From an uncultured Clostridia bacterium (GTDB lineage Bacteria > Bacillota > Clostridia > Christensenellales > Borkfalkiaceae), in the NCBI GenBank assembly GCA_947631925.1, contig CANRNE010000010.1:1-64000 (forward strand): a DNA stretch of 64,000 bases, given 5' to 3'. Below are positions 34,775 through 41,510 of this stretch, one piece after another. A program made the translations under genes and the position numbers. The notes beneath the pieces were generated by a model. That model was given only the letters and a program-made list of their open reading frames with translations, searched no databases and was not told where the DNA came from. Each line of letters starts with the position of its first letter. Position 1 is the first letter of the stretch.

Positions 34775-35823
34775 AGATTTTGCAGGACCTCACCTACGAG
34801 GAACTGTCCCTGCTCACGGCCGCGGCGGGGGAGAAGCCCTTCCGCGCGAAACAGCTCTTCGAGGGGCTGATGCAGGGGAAGAAAATTTCCGAAATTCCCA
34901 TCCCCGTTTCATTCCGCGCGGCCCTTCTTTCGGAATATGAAGACGAACCCGTGCGCGTGCGCGAGGTGTTTACTTCCAAGGACGGCACCGAAAAATACCT
35001 CTTCGAGCTTTGGGACGGCCACCTCATCGAGAGCGTGTTCATGCACAACGACTACGGCAACACGCAGTGCGTCTCCACACAGGTCGGCTGCCGCATGGGG
35101 TGCAAATTCTGCGCCTCCACCCTCGGGGGCAGGCTCCGCGACCTCACGGCGGGGGAAATGCTTGCCGAAATTGCCGTCGTCAACCGCCGCGCGGGGGGAG
35201 GCCTCAAGGACAGAAAAGTCACCAACGTCGTGCTGATGGGCAGCGGCGAACCCTTCGACAACTACGAAAATGTCGTGAAATTTCTCCGCCTGCTCACCGC
35301 GGAGGGGGGACTTCACATCAGCGCGCGCAACATCAGCCTCTCGACTTGCGGGCTCGTCCCCGAGATGAGAAAGTTCGCCCTCGAGGGCATTCCCCTCAAC
35401 CTCACGGTGTCTCTGCATGCAACTTCGGACGAGGAACGCCGCCGCACGATGCCGATTGCAAACCGCTATTCCATCGCGGAAATCTTAGACGCCTGCGCCC
35501 TTTATTTCGAGAAGACGGGCAGGCGGTACATCTTCGAATATTCGCTGATTGAGGGGGAGAACGCGGACATGGTACACGCGTTTTCGCTCGCAAAGCTCTT
35601 GAAGGGCAGACCCTGCCATGTCAATCTCATCCGTCTCAACCCCGTGAAGGAGCGCAAGCTCAAGGGCACGGACGAGGAGACGGCGAAGAGGTTTTGCAAG
35701 GCGCTCACGGACGCAGGCATCTCCGCAACCATCCGCCGCAGCATGGGCGCCGACATCGGCGGGGCATGCGGTCAGCTCAGAGCAAAGTACATAGAAGATA
35801 GAGGCCCCGCCGATGTCAAATAG
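34771..35823 (+). CDS. rlmN: 23S rRNA m2A2503 / tRNA m2A37 methyltransferase RlmN
   Basis: A 350-residue radical-SAM methyltransferase. The 4Fe-4S motif CRMGCKFC has Cys107, Cys111 and Cys114. The C-terminal conserved cysteine that carries the transferred methyl is Cys333 in GGACGQL. Length is normal. It starts in the rsmB stop codon. Codons 331 to the stop are part of a 172-bp unit that is repeated downstream, so the gene ends in a duplicated tail. In many Firmicutes stp-prkC-rsgA follow; here they are absent. Confidence 0.95.
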   Translation: MKILQDLTYEELSLLTAAAGEKPFRAKQLFEGLMQGKKISEIPIPVSFRAALLSEYEDEPVRVREVFTSKDGTEKYLFELWDGHLIESVFMHNDYGNTQCVSTQVGCRMGCKFCASTLGGRLRDLTAGEMLAEIAVVNRRAGGGLKDRKVTNVVLMGSGEPFDNYENVVKFLRLLTAEGGLHISARNISLSTCGLVPEMRKFALEGIPLNLTVSLHATSDEERRRTMPIANRYSIAEILDACALYFEKTGRRYIFEYSLIEGENADMVHAFSLAKLLKGRPCHVNLIRLNPVKERKLKGTDEETAKRFCKALTDAGISATIRRSMGADIGGACGQLRAKYIEDRGPADVK

Positions 35824-36133
35824 GGCTCCCAAAAAAAGCCGAAGGATTTTTTTGGGAAGAGGAGCCGCAAACAAAGAAACGAGCGCTTTTTTCCAAAAAG
35901 CGCGACGCAAACGGTGTTTGCGGTGACGAGGCGGGGCATGTGGTCAGCTCAGAGCAAAGTATATAGAAGACAGAGGCTCCGCCGATGTCGAATAGGGCTC
36001 CCAAAAAAAGCCGAAGGATTTTTTTGGGAAGAGGAGCCGCAAACAAAGAAACGAGCGCTTTTTCCCAAAAAGCGCGACGCAAACGGTGTTTGCGGTGACG
36101 AGGCGGGGCTTGTGGACAACTTCGAGCAAAATA
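35761..36133 (+). repeat. 172-bp tandem duplication starting inside rlmN
   Basis: Unit 1 is 35761-35932, unit 2 is 35933-36104, and a diverged partial third unit starts at 36105 and fades by about 36133. Unit 1 contains the last 63 nt of rlmN (Gly331 to stop). The same frame in unit 2 still reads GACGQLRAKYIEDRGSADVE and stops, with mostly silent changes. Each unit also has three hairpins, in unit 1 at 35828-35856, 35883-35903 and 35906-35922. The 340 nt between rlmN and rpe hold nothing else. Confidence 0.93.
35828..35856 (+). terminator. Terminator-like hairpin after rlmN (repeated in unit 2)
   Basis: CCCAAAAAAA pairs with TTTTTTTGGG around a 9-nt loop, five nt after the rlmN stop. The T run is within the stem, so termination could work on either strand. 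The copy in unit 2 is at 36000-36028. Confidence 0.5.
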
Positions 36134-36163
36134 CCTCTCCAAAAATGAAACACAGGAGGAATT

Positions 36164-36817
36164 ATGAGAACTAAAATTGCGCCCTCCATCCTCGCGAGCG
36201 ATTTTTCCCGTCTCGGCGAGACGGTAGCTTTGCTCGAAGAGAGCGGCGCCGACCTCATTCACTGCGACGTGATGGACGGAAATTTCGTGCCGCCCATCAC
36301 CTTCGGCGCCCAAGCGGTGCGCGCCATGCGTCCGCACACCAAACTTCCCCTCGACTGCCACCTCATGGTCCTGCATCCCGAGACGCACATCCCCGCCTTC
36401 GTGGACGCCGGCGCGGACATCATCTCCGTGCATGTCGAGGTCTGCGGGGAAGATACCCCCCGCGTGCTCCGCAGCATTCAGAAGTCGGGCGTGAAGGCGT
36501 GCGCCGTCATCAATCCCGAGACGGAAGTCGAGAAGCTCTTTCCCGCGGCGGAAGTTGCCGACATGCTGCTCGTCATGAGCGTGCACCCCGGGCGGGGCGG
36601 GCAGGAATTTTTGCGGGGCAGTCTCGAAAAAATTGCCGCACTTCGCAGGTTTTGCCAAAAAATCGGCAGAGGGGAGACGGACATCGAGGTGGACGGCGGC
36701 ATCTGCCTTGAAAACGCGGAGGAAGTTCTCCGCGCCGGCGCCAACGTCCTCGTCGCGGGGAGCTATATCTTCTCGGCGCCCTCGCTTGCTTCCGCCATCG
36801 CGAGCCTTCGAAAATGA
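36164..36817 (+). CDS. rpe: Ribulose-phosphate 3-epimerase
   Basis: A 217-residue TIM-barrel enzyme of the pentose phosphate pathway. Family signatures: IAPSILASDFSRLGE at the N-terminus, HCDVMDGNFVPPITFG (about 32-47), LDCHLMV (metal His), MSVHPGRGGQEF and EVDGGI. AGGAGG precedes the start. It lies directly after the duplicated rlmN tail. It overlaps thiN by 4 nt (ATGA), the usual Firmicute pairing. Confidence 0.96.
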   Translation: MRTKIAPSILASDFSRLGETVALLEESGADLIHCDVMDGNFVPPITFGAQAVRAMRPHTKLPLDCHLMVLHPETHIPAFVDAGADIISVHVEVCGEDTPRVLRSIQKSGVKACAVINPETEVEKLFPAAEVADMLLVMSVHPGRGGQEFLRGSLEKIAALRRFCQKIGRGETDIEVDGGICLENAEEVLRAGANVLVAGSYIFSAPSLASAIASLRK

Positions 36818-37422
36818 GGTGCATCATCCTTCTCAACGGCGAGCCGCATCGCGGGGAAATCGATACCGCGGGCGCCTATGTCATCTGCTGTGACGGGGCG
36901 TATTCCTGGGCGCACGGCAAGGTGCGAATCGACGAAAATCTGGGGGATTTCGACTCCCTCAAGGAGGCGCCCATCCCTTCCCCGCGCGAAGTTTTTCCCG
37001 CCGAAAAGAACGAGACGGACGGCGAACTTGCAACGCTTCGGGCCATCTCGCTCGGGGCGACGCAAATCGAGTACTACGGCGCGGGCGGGGGTCGGGAGGA
37101 CCACTTTCTCGGCAATCTCCACCTGCTGTTTCTTGCAAGAGCGGCGGGCGTCGATGCCATGCTTATCACGCGCGGCGCAAAAATTTCCCTCTGCGGCGCG
37201 GGGCGGCAGAAATTTTCCTGCAAAGAGGGGAAGACGGTCTCGCTGTTGCCATTCGGGGGAGACGCGCATATCATGGAGATGGAGGGCTTCAAATATGCCC
37301 CCGATGACCTGCACCTTGCCTACGGCTCCACGCGCGGCATTTCCAACATCGCCCGCGGCGGCTTCTCTTTTCGGGTGGAGAGCGGCCATGTGCTCGTCAT
37401 CATCAACGAGGAGGTCGCATGA
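36814..37422 (+). CDS. thiN: Thiamine pyrophosphokinase
   Basis: A 202-residue enzyme making thiamine diphosphate from thiamine and ATP. Landmarks: ICCDGAYSW (about 29-37), the acidic GDFDS motif (about 48), EKNETDGELA (about 68) and GAGGGREDHFLGN (about 93). It is coupled to rpe by an ATGA overlap. Its own stop overlaps the ATG of a 21-codon micro-ORF leading into the dipeptidase gene. Confidence 0.93.
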   Translation: MRCIILLNGEPHRGEIDTAGAYVICCDGAYSWAHGKVRIDENLGDFDSLKEAPIPSPREVFPAEKNETDGELATLRAISLGATQIEYYGAGGGREDHFLGNLHLLFLARAAGVDAMLITRGAKISLCGAGRQKFSCKEGKTVSLLPFGGDAHIMEMEGFKYAPDDLHLAYGSTRGISNIARGGFSFRVESGHVLVIINEEVA

Positions 37423-37484
37423 TCGTCTGCTTGAAATTGCCGAGACTGCTCAGCTGCTTTGTGCGGATGTTCTACCGAGGATGA
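37419..37484 (+). CDS. Possible 21-residue coupling micro-ORF
   Basis: An ATG within the thiN stop (ATGA) opens a 21-codon frame ending in TGA that itself overlaps the dipeptidase ATG (again ATGA). The peptide (MIVCLKLPRLLSC and onward) is hydrophobic and basic with no known family. A re-initiation bridge is the simplest reading, since the dipeptidase start has no well-placed ribosome site. Alternatively it is a coincidence or the remnant of a longer gene. Confidence 0.35.
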   Translation: MIVCLKLPRLLSCFVRMFYRG

Positions 37485-38374
37485 AATATATTGATTTACA
37501 CTGCGACGCTCTCACGAAAGGTGGGGGCGTTTTTCAGGTCACGGGGGAGGCGCTCCGCCGCGCGGACTGCGCGCTCCAGTGCTTCGCCGCCTTTGTCGAG
37601 GAGAGAAAGGGGGCATTTGCGCGCGTTATCAAGATTCTCGACGGCTTCCCCGCCTATTGTGCGCGGGAGGGGATAGAGCGCAAAAATGCGCTTCTCACCG
37701 TCGAAAACGGCGCGGCGCTCGAGGGAAATCTACAAAATTTGTATGCGCTCTATGCCCGCGGCGTGCGCATGCTGACGCTGACTTGGAACTACGAAAACGA
37801 GCTCGGCACGCCCTGCTTTGCCAATTTCAAAGGGGGGACTCGCGGACATGGGTGCCGCAGAATGGGTGATGGGGGGCTCACCGCCTTCGGAAGAGAGGTC
37901 GTGGAGGTCATTGAGGCGCTCGGCATGCTCGTGGACGTCTCCCACGGGAGCGACGCGCTCCTTGCGGATGTCGCGGACATGGCGAAGAGGCCCTTTGTCG
38001 CCAGCCATTCGGACGCGGACGCTGTGCATTCTCACCCCCGCAACCTCACCGACGAGGAAATCCGCCGCATTGCAGACGCGGGCGGGGTCATCGGGCTGAA
38101 TTTCTGCATGGAGCATCTGACGGACGACCGCACGCCCGCGGGGGTGCGCACAGCCCTTCTTGCCCACGCGGCGCACATGCTCCGTGTCGGCGGGGAAGAT
38201 TGCCTCGCGCTCGGCAGTGATTTCGACGGAATACCCCCCAACTGTTATGTAAAATCAGCGGACGATATGCCGAAACTTCTCGAGGATTTCGCGGAAACGT
38301 TCGGGGAACGGATTGCGGAAAAGATTGCCTATGTGAATGCCGCAAGGGTACTGCGCGAGGGGGGAATTTTATGA
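37481..38374 (+). CDS. Membrane dipeptidase family (peptidase M19) protein
   Basis: A 297-residue zinc dipeptidase of the renal dipeptidase family. Metal ligands and motifs are in order: DLHCD at 5-9, TVENG near 75, DVSHGSD near 150, ASHSDADAVHSHPRNLTDEEI near 172 and GSDFDG near 248. Family members cleave dipeptides, including D-amino-acid-containing ones. ATG 37481 is chosen because homology starts at MKYIDLHCD; the GAGG before it is too close to act as a normal ribosome site. It overlaps cysK by 4 nt (ATGA). Confidence 0.88.
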   Translation: MKYIDLHCDALTKGGGVFQVTGEALRRADCALQCFAAFVEERKGAFARVIKILDGFPAYCAREGIERKNALLTVENGAALEGNLQNLYALYARGVRMLTLTWNYENELGTPCFANFKGGTRGHGCRRMGDGGLTAFGREVVEVIEALGMLVDVSHGSDALLADVADMAKRPFVASHSDADAVHSHPRNLTDEEIRRIADAGGVIGLNFCMEHLTDDRTPAGVRTALLAHAAHMLRVGGEDCLALGSDFDGIPPNCYVKSADDMPKLLEDFAETFGERIAEKIAYVNAARVLREGGIL

Positions 38375-39228
38375 ATACGCCCATTCTGGAGATGAAGGAA
38401 TACGCCAAGCGGCGCAATCTCAAGGCGCGAATCTTCGCAAAGCTCGAATTTTTGAACCTCGCCGGGAGCGTCAAGGACCGCGTCGCGCTCGCCATGCTCG
38501 AGGACGCCGAGCGGCGGGGGATTTTGAAGGCGGGCAGTACGATTGTCGAGCCGACTTCGGGCAACACGGGGATTGCGCTGGCGGCATTCGGGCGCATGCG
38601 GGGATACCATGTCCGCATTTGCATGCCTGAAAACATGTCCGAGGCGCGGAAAAAACTTCTGCGCGCGTATGGGGCTCGGCTCGTGGAGACCCCCCAAGCG
38701 GAGGGGATGCACGGCGCAATTCTTCGCGCGAAGGCATACGCCGCGGCGGGGGAAATCCTCTTGGGCCAGTTCGAAAATCCCGCCAATCCGCGCGCCCACT
38801 ACCTTTCTACCGGCCCCGAGATTGCGCGCTACCGCCCCGACGTCTTCGTCTGCGGGGTTGGGACGGGCGGCACGGTGACGGGCGTCGGCAAATACTTCAA
38901 AGAGCGCTTTCCCGCGGTGGAAATTGTCGCCGTACAGCCTGCGTCCTCCCCCGTTCTCACGGGCGGGAAGGCGGGGCCCCATGCGATTGCGGGCATCGGC
39001 GCGGGATTTGTTCCCCCCGTGCTCGATATGACCGCATACGACACCGTCCTCGACGTCACCGACGGGGAGGCGTTCGAGGCCAAGGAAGGCGCGCTCGACG
39101 ACGGTCTGTTTGTCGGCATCTCTTCGGGCGCCGTACTCGCCGCGGCTACTGCCCTTGCGCGGCAAAATGCGTATGAGGGGAAGAAAATCGCCGTCCTCTT
39201 TGCGGACGGCGGGGCGAGATATCTATGA
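38371..39228 (+). CDS. cysK: Cysteine synthase (O-acetylserine sulfhydrylase)
   Basis: A 285-residue PLP enzyme making cysteine from O-acetylserine and sulfide. The PLP lysine is Lys35 in GSVKDR. PTSGNTGIALA (about 60) and the phosphate-binding GVGTGGTVTG (about 167-176) are intact. It is about 20 residues shorter than usual CysK and lacks the ordinary IGNTPL N-terminus, starting instead NTPILEMKEYAKR. It is the last gene of the cluster, coupled by ATGA to the dipeptidase gene. Confidence 0.9.
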   Translation: MNTPILEMKEYAKRRNLKARIFAKLEFLNLAGSVKDRVALAMLEDAERRGILKAGSTIVEPTSGNTGIALAAFGRMRGYHVRICMPENMSEARKKLLRAYGARLVETPQAEGMHGAILRAKAYAAAGEILLGQFENPANPRAHYLSTGPEIARYRPDVFVCGVGTGGTVTGVGKYFKERFPAVEIVAVQPASSPVLTGGKAGPHAIAGIGAGFVPPVLDMTAYDTVLDVTDGEAFEAKEGALDDGLFVGISSGAVLAAATALARQNAYEGKKIAVLFADGGARYL

Positions 39229-39252
39229 AAAAAGGGCGGCAATTTGCCGCCC
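39228..39252 (-). terminator. Terminator of pdxK (minus strand), also beyond cysK
   Basis: GGGCGGCA pairs with TGCCGCCC around a 4-nt loop (39234-39252). On the minus strand the stem is followed by T6 (39228-39233). On the plus strand the T tract is poor. Confidence 0.8.
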
Positions 39253-39267
39253 CTCATGCTGTTTTGC

Positions 39268-40071
39268 TCAATTTTTCTCCTTGAAGGCGTCCGTGAGCAG
39301 GTAGAGCTCGCGCTCGTAGTTCATGCCGTACTTGCGGTCGGGGACCTCCCGCGCGGTGCGCACGATGGCGCGGTAGCACAGCTCTGCGGTGAGCGCGAGG
39401 GCGTCCTTTTGCGGCATGCCGTTGGCGATGCACCCCGCGAATGCCGACGCGAACACATCTCCCGCGCCGTGGAAACTCCCTTCCAACTTCTTAAGGGGCA
39501 TCCGCCGCTCGCCGCCGTCCTCATAGCAGAGGAAGAACGCGCCGTCCTCCTCCGCACTCGTGATGACAGGGTGCGGGCAGAGCGCCGTCAATTTTTCAAA
39601 CGCCCGGGAAACTTCCTTCTCGCCCGTCAGAAAGCGCGCCTCCGTCTCGTTGGGTAAAATGTAGTCTGCGAGCGCACAGAGGGTACCCATGTCCGCGGCA
39701 AAGCGTTCATCAAAGCCCGAATAATACTTGAAATTTTCGCCGAGAACGGGGTCGACGATGAACACGCCGTCCTCTTTTAAGAAGCGCCGCCGCACTTCCT
39801 TGACAAATTCTATCTGCGAGCGGCTCCCGAGGTAGCCGCTGACGATGAGGTCGTATCGAAGGCCGAGCGTCTCCCAGTGGTCGCAAATCTTTTTCATCTC
39901 CTCGTCGAGGGGGAGGAAGGTGTAGCCCGTAAAGCCCCCCGTGTGGGTGGAGAGCAGGGCGGTGGGGAGGATGTCCACCGTCGCGCCGCAGGCGGAGAGG
40001 ATGGGCAGGGCGACGGTCAGAGAGCACTTCCCGACGCAGGAAATATCGTTGATAGCAAGAATTCGTTTCAT
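39268..40071 (-). CDS. pdxK: Pyridoxal/pyridoxamine kinase (PfkB-like PdxK family)
   Basis: A 267-residue ribokinase-fold vitamin kinase. The N-terminus MKRILAINDISCVGKCSLTVALPIL is the PdxK/ThiD-like opening, THTGGFTGY (about 45) is characteristic of PdxK, and the catalytic GAGDVFASAFAG motif is at about 196-207. It probably phosphorylates pyridoxal, pyridoxine or pyridoxamine, supplying PLP to enzymes such as the neighbouring cysK. Start 40071 is preferred to the longer frame because homology starts there and the promoter -10 lies 6 nt before it. The mRNA is therefore probably leaderless. Confidence 0.88.
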   Translation of the reverse strand: MKRILAINDISCVGKCSLTVALPILSACGATVDILPTALLSTHTGGFTGYTFLPLDEEMKKICDHWETLGLRYDLIVSGYLGSRSQIEFVKEVRRRFLKEDGVFIVDPVLGENFKYYSGFDERFAADMGTLCALADYILPNETEARFLTGEKEVSRAFEKLTALCPHPVITSAEEDGAFFLCYEDGGERRMPLKKLEGSFHGAGDVFASAFAGCIANGMPQKDALALTAELCYRAIVRTAREVPDRKYGMNYERELYLLTDAFKEKN

Positions 40072-40077
40072 GCCTTT

Positions 40078-40106
40078 ATTATAGACTTTCCCCCCGCGAA
40101 TTGCAA
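40078..40106 (-). promoter_or_regulatory. Promoter of pdxK, abutting the start codon
   Basis: On the minus strand: TTGCAA (40101-40106), 17-nt spacer, TATAAT (40078-40083), then only 6 nt (40072-40077) before the ATG. The hexamers match those of the pcrA promoter. Confidence 0.82.
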
Positions 40107-40171
40107 GCGTTTTATCACGGATTGTTTGAAATTGCCATTTCCGCGGCAAATTTTCTTTTTTGGCTATTTAC

Positions 40172-40200
40172 TTCACAAAGCGAACGAATCGTGGTATAAT
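40172..40200 (+). promoter_or_regulatory. Promoter of the Pr6Pr-like membrane protein gene
   Basis: TTCACA (40172-40177), 17-nt spacer, TATAAT (40195-40200), followed by AAGGAGG before the ATG at 40224. Confidence 0.85.
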
Positions 40201-40223
40201 GGGGGCAAATAAGGAGGTCTCTC

Positions 40224-40961
40224 ATGCGCAAAAATCTCATTGTCCAGCTCGTATTCCGCATTGTACTCTGCTGTGTTTCGTTCCTTGCCTGCCTGCTCTC
40301 GCTGCGCGTCTTTTATGTGGGGAAGGGCGGCTATCCCATCAGTTGGGAAATCCTCAAATATTACACGAATCTCTCCAACTATTGTGTGTTTTTCGTGTCG
40401 ATTGCCGTCACAGTTTCGATGCTTCGCCGCGTGCTGAAGGGGGAGCGGGAGGGCTACAACACCTGCATGCGCACCTTCAAATTCATGACAGTCGTGATGA
40501 TTCTCGTCACCTTTCTCGTCGTCATCTTCCTGCTCAACAGCCCGCTGGAGGCCGACTATTGGCTGAATCTCGGCAACATGTCCTATCACTGCCTTGCGCC
40601 GCTGCTCTTCATTTTGGACTACATTCTCTTCGATGAGAAGTGCACCGTCTCGGTGCTCGCGCCCCTCTACGGCTTTCTCCCGCCCCTTGTCTATGTCGGA
40701 TATATCCTCATTTTGGGCGCGGCGATTCCGAATTTCGAGTATCCCTATTTCTTCCTCGACGTCGCGACGCTCGGCTACGGCGGCGTCCTGCTCTGGGTGC
40801 TGGGGCTCCTCGCCGTCTTTGCGGTGCTCGGCTATCTCCTGTGGCTGTGGAATCGTCTCGTAAAGAGGGACGGGCGCCTGCGGTTTGACTTCCACAACGT
40901 GCTCTTTCCGCTGAAAAAGGTGCCCGAAAACGATTTACATTCCGAGGGCGACGCGCTATAA
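40224..40961 (+). CDS. Pr6Pr-like multi-pass membrane protein
   Basis: A 245-residue protein with about six membrane helices (about 8-28, 47-67, 88-108, 125-140, 152-172, 185-215). The block YYTNLSNYCVFF and the later YPYFFLDVATLGYGGV resemble the Pr6Pr (FAR-17a/AIG1-like) group, in which a conserved Thr/Asn and a His in mid-membrane are typical (NMSYHCLAPLLF here). Function is unknown, though distant relatives are lipid hydrolases. It has its own promoter and AAGGAGG. Its stop codon lies inside the -10 of the next gene. Confidence 0.6.
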   Translation: MRKNLIVQLVFRIVLCCVSFLACLLSLRVFYVGKGGYPISWEILKYYTNLSNYCVFFVSIAVTVSMLRRVLKGEREGYNTCMRTFKFMTVVMILVTFLVVIFLLNSPLEADYWLNLGNMSYHCLAPLLFILDYILFDEKCTVSVLAPLYGFLPPLVYVGYILILGAAIPNFEYPYFFLDVATLGYGGVLLWVLGLLAVFAVLGYLLWLWNRLVKRDGRLRFDFHNVLFPLKKVPENDLHSEGDAL

Positions 40962-40962
40962 T
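40934..40962 (+). promoter_or_regulatory. Promoter of the HMA-domain gene, abutting the start codon
   Basis: TTTACA (40934-40939), 17-nt spacer, TATAAT (40957-40962), then 6 nt before the ATG at 40969. The -10 contains the stop codon of the upstream gene, and no Shine-Dalgarno is present. Confidence 0.75.
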
Positions 40963-40968
40963 GGTGCT

Positions 40969-41193
40969 ATGAAAAAGGTCATTGAAATCGAGGACTTGTG
41001 CTGTAAGACTTGCGCCGAGCGGCTGGAGAGAAAGCTCCTCCTTATGGACGGGGTCTCGGGCGCCAAGGCGAATTTCAAGCGGGGGACGGTGAACGTCGAG
41101 ACGACGCTCTCCGACGGCGAACTCTCTGCCGCGGTGCGGGAAGTCGGCTTCACCCCCACGGCAGTCCGTCCGCGAAAGGGCATCTTCGGTTGA
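40969..41193 (+). CDS. Small heavy-metal-associated (HMA) domain protein
   Basis: A 74-residue stand-alone HMA domain with a ferredoxin-like fold. The metal site CCKTC sits at residues 12-16, in the position of the usual MxCxxC loop, with an extra cysteine. The fold pattern (VIEIEDLCC ... MDGVSGAKANFKRGTVNVE ... AAVREVGFTPTAV) closely parallels the N-terminal domain of the P-type ATPase at 11650. Such proteins carry Cu, Zn or Cd to transporters. It probably has a leaderless mRNA. Confidence 0.82.
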   Translation: MKKVIEIEDLCCKTCAERLERKLLLMDGVSGAKANFKRGTVNVETTLSDGELSAAVREVGFTPTAVRPRKGIFG

Positions 41194-41211
41194 AAAATTG
41201 TCCGAAAACGC

Positions 41212-41240
41212 TTTACAACCGCAAAAAAATGCGGTATAAT
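41212..41240 (+). promoter_or_regulatory. Promoter of the ileS leader
   Basis: TTTACA (41212-41217), 17-nt spacer, TATAAT (41235-41240). The ileS start is about 265 nt beyond the expected transcription start. Confidence 0.88.
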
Positions 41241-41246
41241 CAAGAT

Positions 41247-41490
41247 AATCGAATAGAAAAAGCGTTTGAGAAAGGACGCGTCCGCCGTCGGTTTGCCGTG
41301 TACAGAGAATCCCCGCAAGGTGAGAGGGGGAGAGCGGTGCGGCGCGGGTATCCCCTTTCGAGCTGGCGGGGAGAACAAAAGAGTAACTCCGCACGGTGTC
41401 GCGAGCCGTCATCCTCCGCGGCAAATGGTAGTTTGTTTTGGTGGTCGATATGCCTTCGCGTATTCCAAAACGCGGGGGCTTTTTATTTTC
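41247..41490 (+). ncRNA. T-box-like leader of ileS (isoleucine specificity)
   Basis: A long structured leader between a clear promoter and an aminoacyl-tRNA synthetase gene. Stem I features include AGAGA at 41303-41307 followed by a GGTGAGAG block, an ATC triplet (41350-41352, an Ile codon) in the expected specifier region, and GAGCTG at 41360-41365. TGGT sequences (tRNA acceptor contact) lie before the terminator at 41452. A canonical T-box core (GGGTGGNACCGCG) is not clearly seen, so the class call is tentative. Uncharged tRNA-Ile would be expected to favour read-through. Confidence 0.55.
41452..41489 (+). terminator. Regulated terminator in the ileS leader
   Basis: GCCTTCGCGT (41452-41461) pairs with ACGCGGGGGC (41470-41479) over 10 bp (two G-U) with an 8-nt loop. 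A ten-nt T-rich tract follows, 22 nt before ileS. Confidence 0.82.
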
Positions 41491-41510
41491 GAATGCTTCA
41501 GGAGTGAGCC

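Noticed and set aside
35761..36133. CRISPR array
   Set aside because: The units are 172 bp, contiguous without unique spacers, and include rlmN coding sequence.
35816..36658. Minus-strand ORF across the rlmN-rpe gap
   Set aside because: It reads through the tandem hairpins and the antisense of rpe; its repeated peptide is simply the translation of the duplicated DNA.
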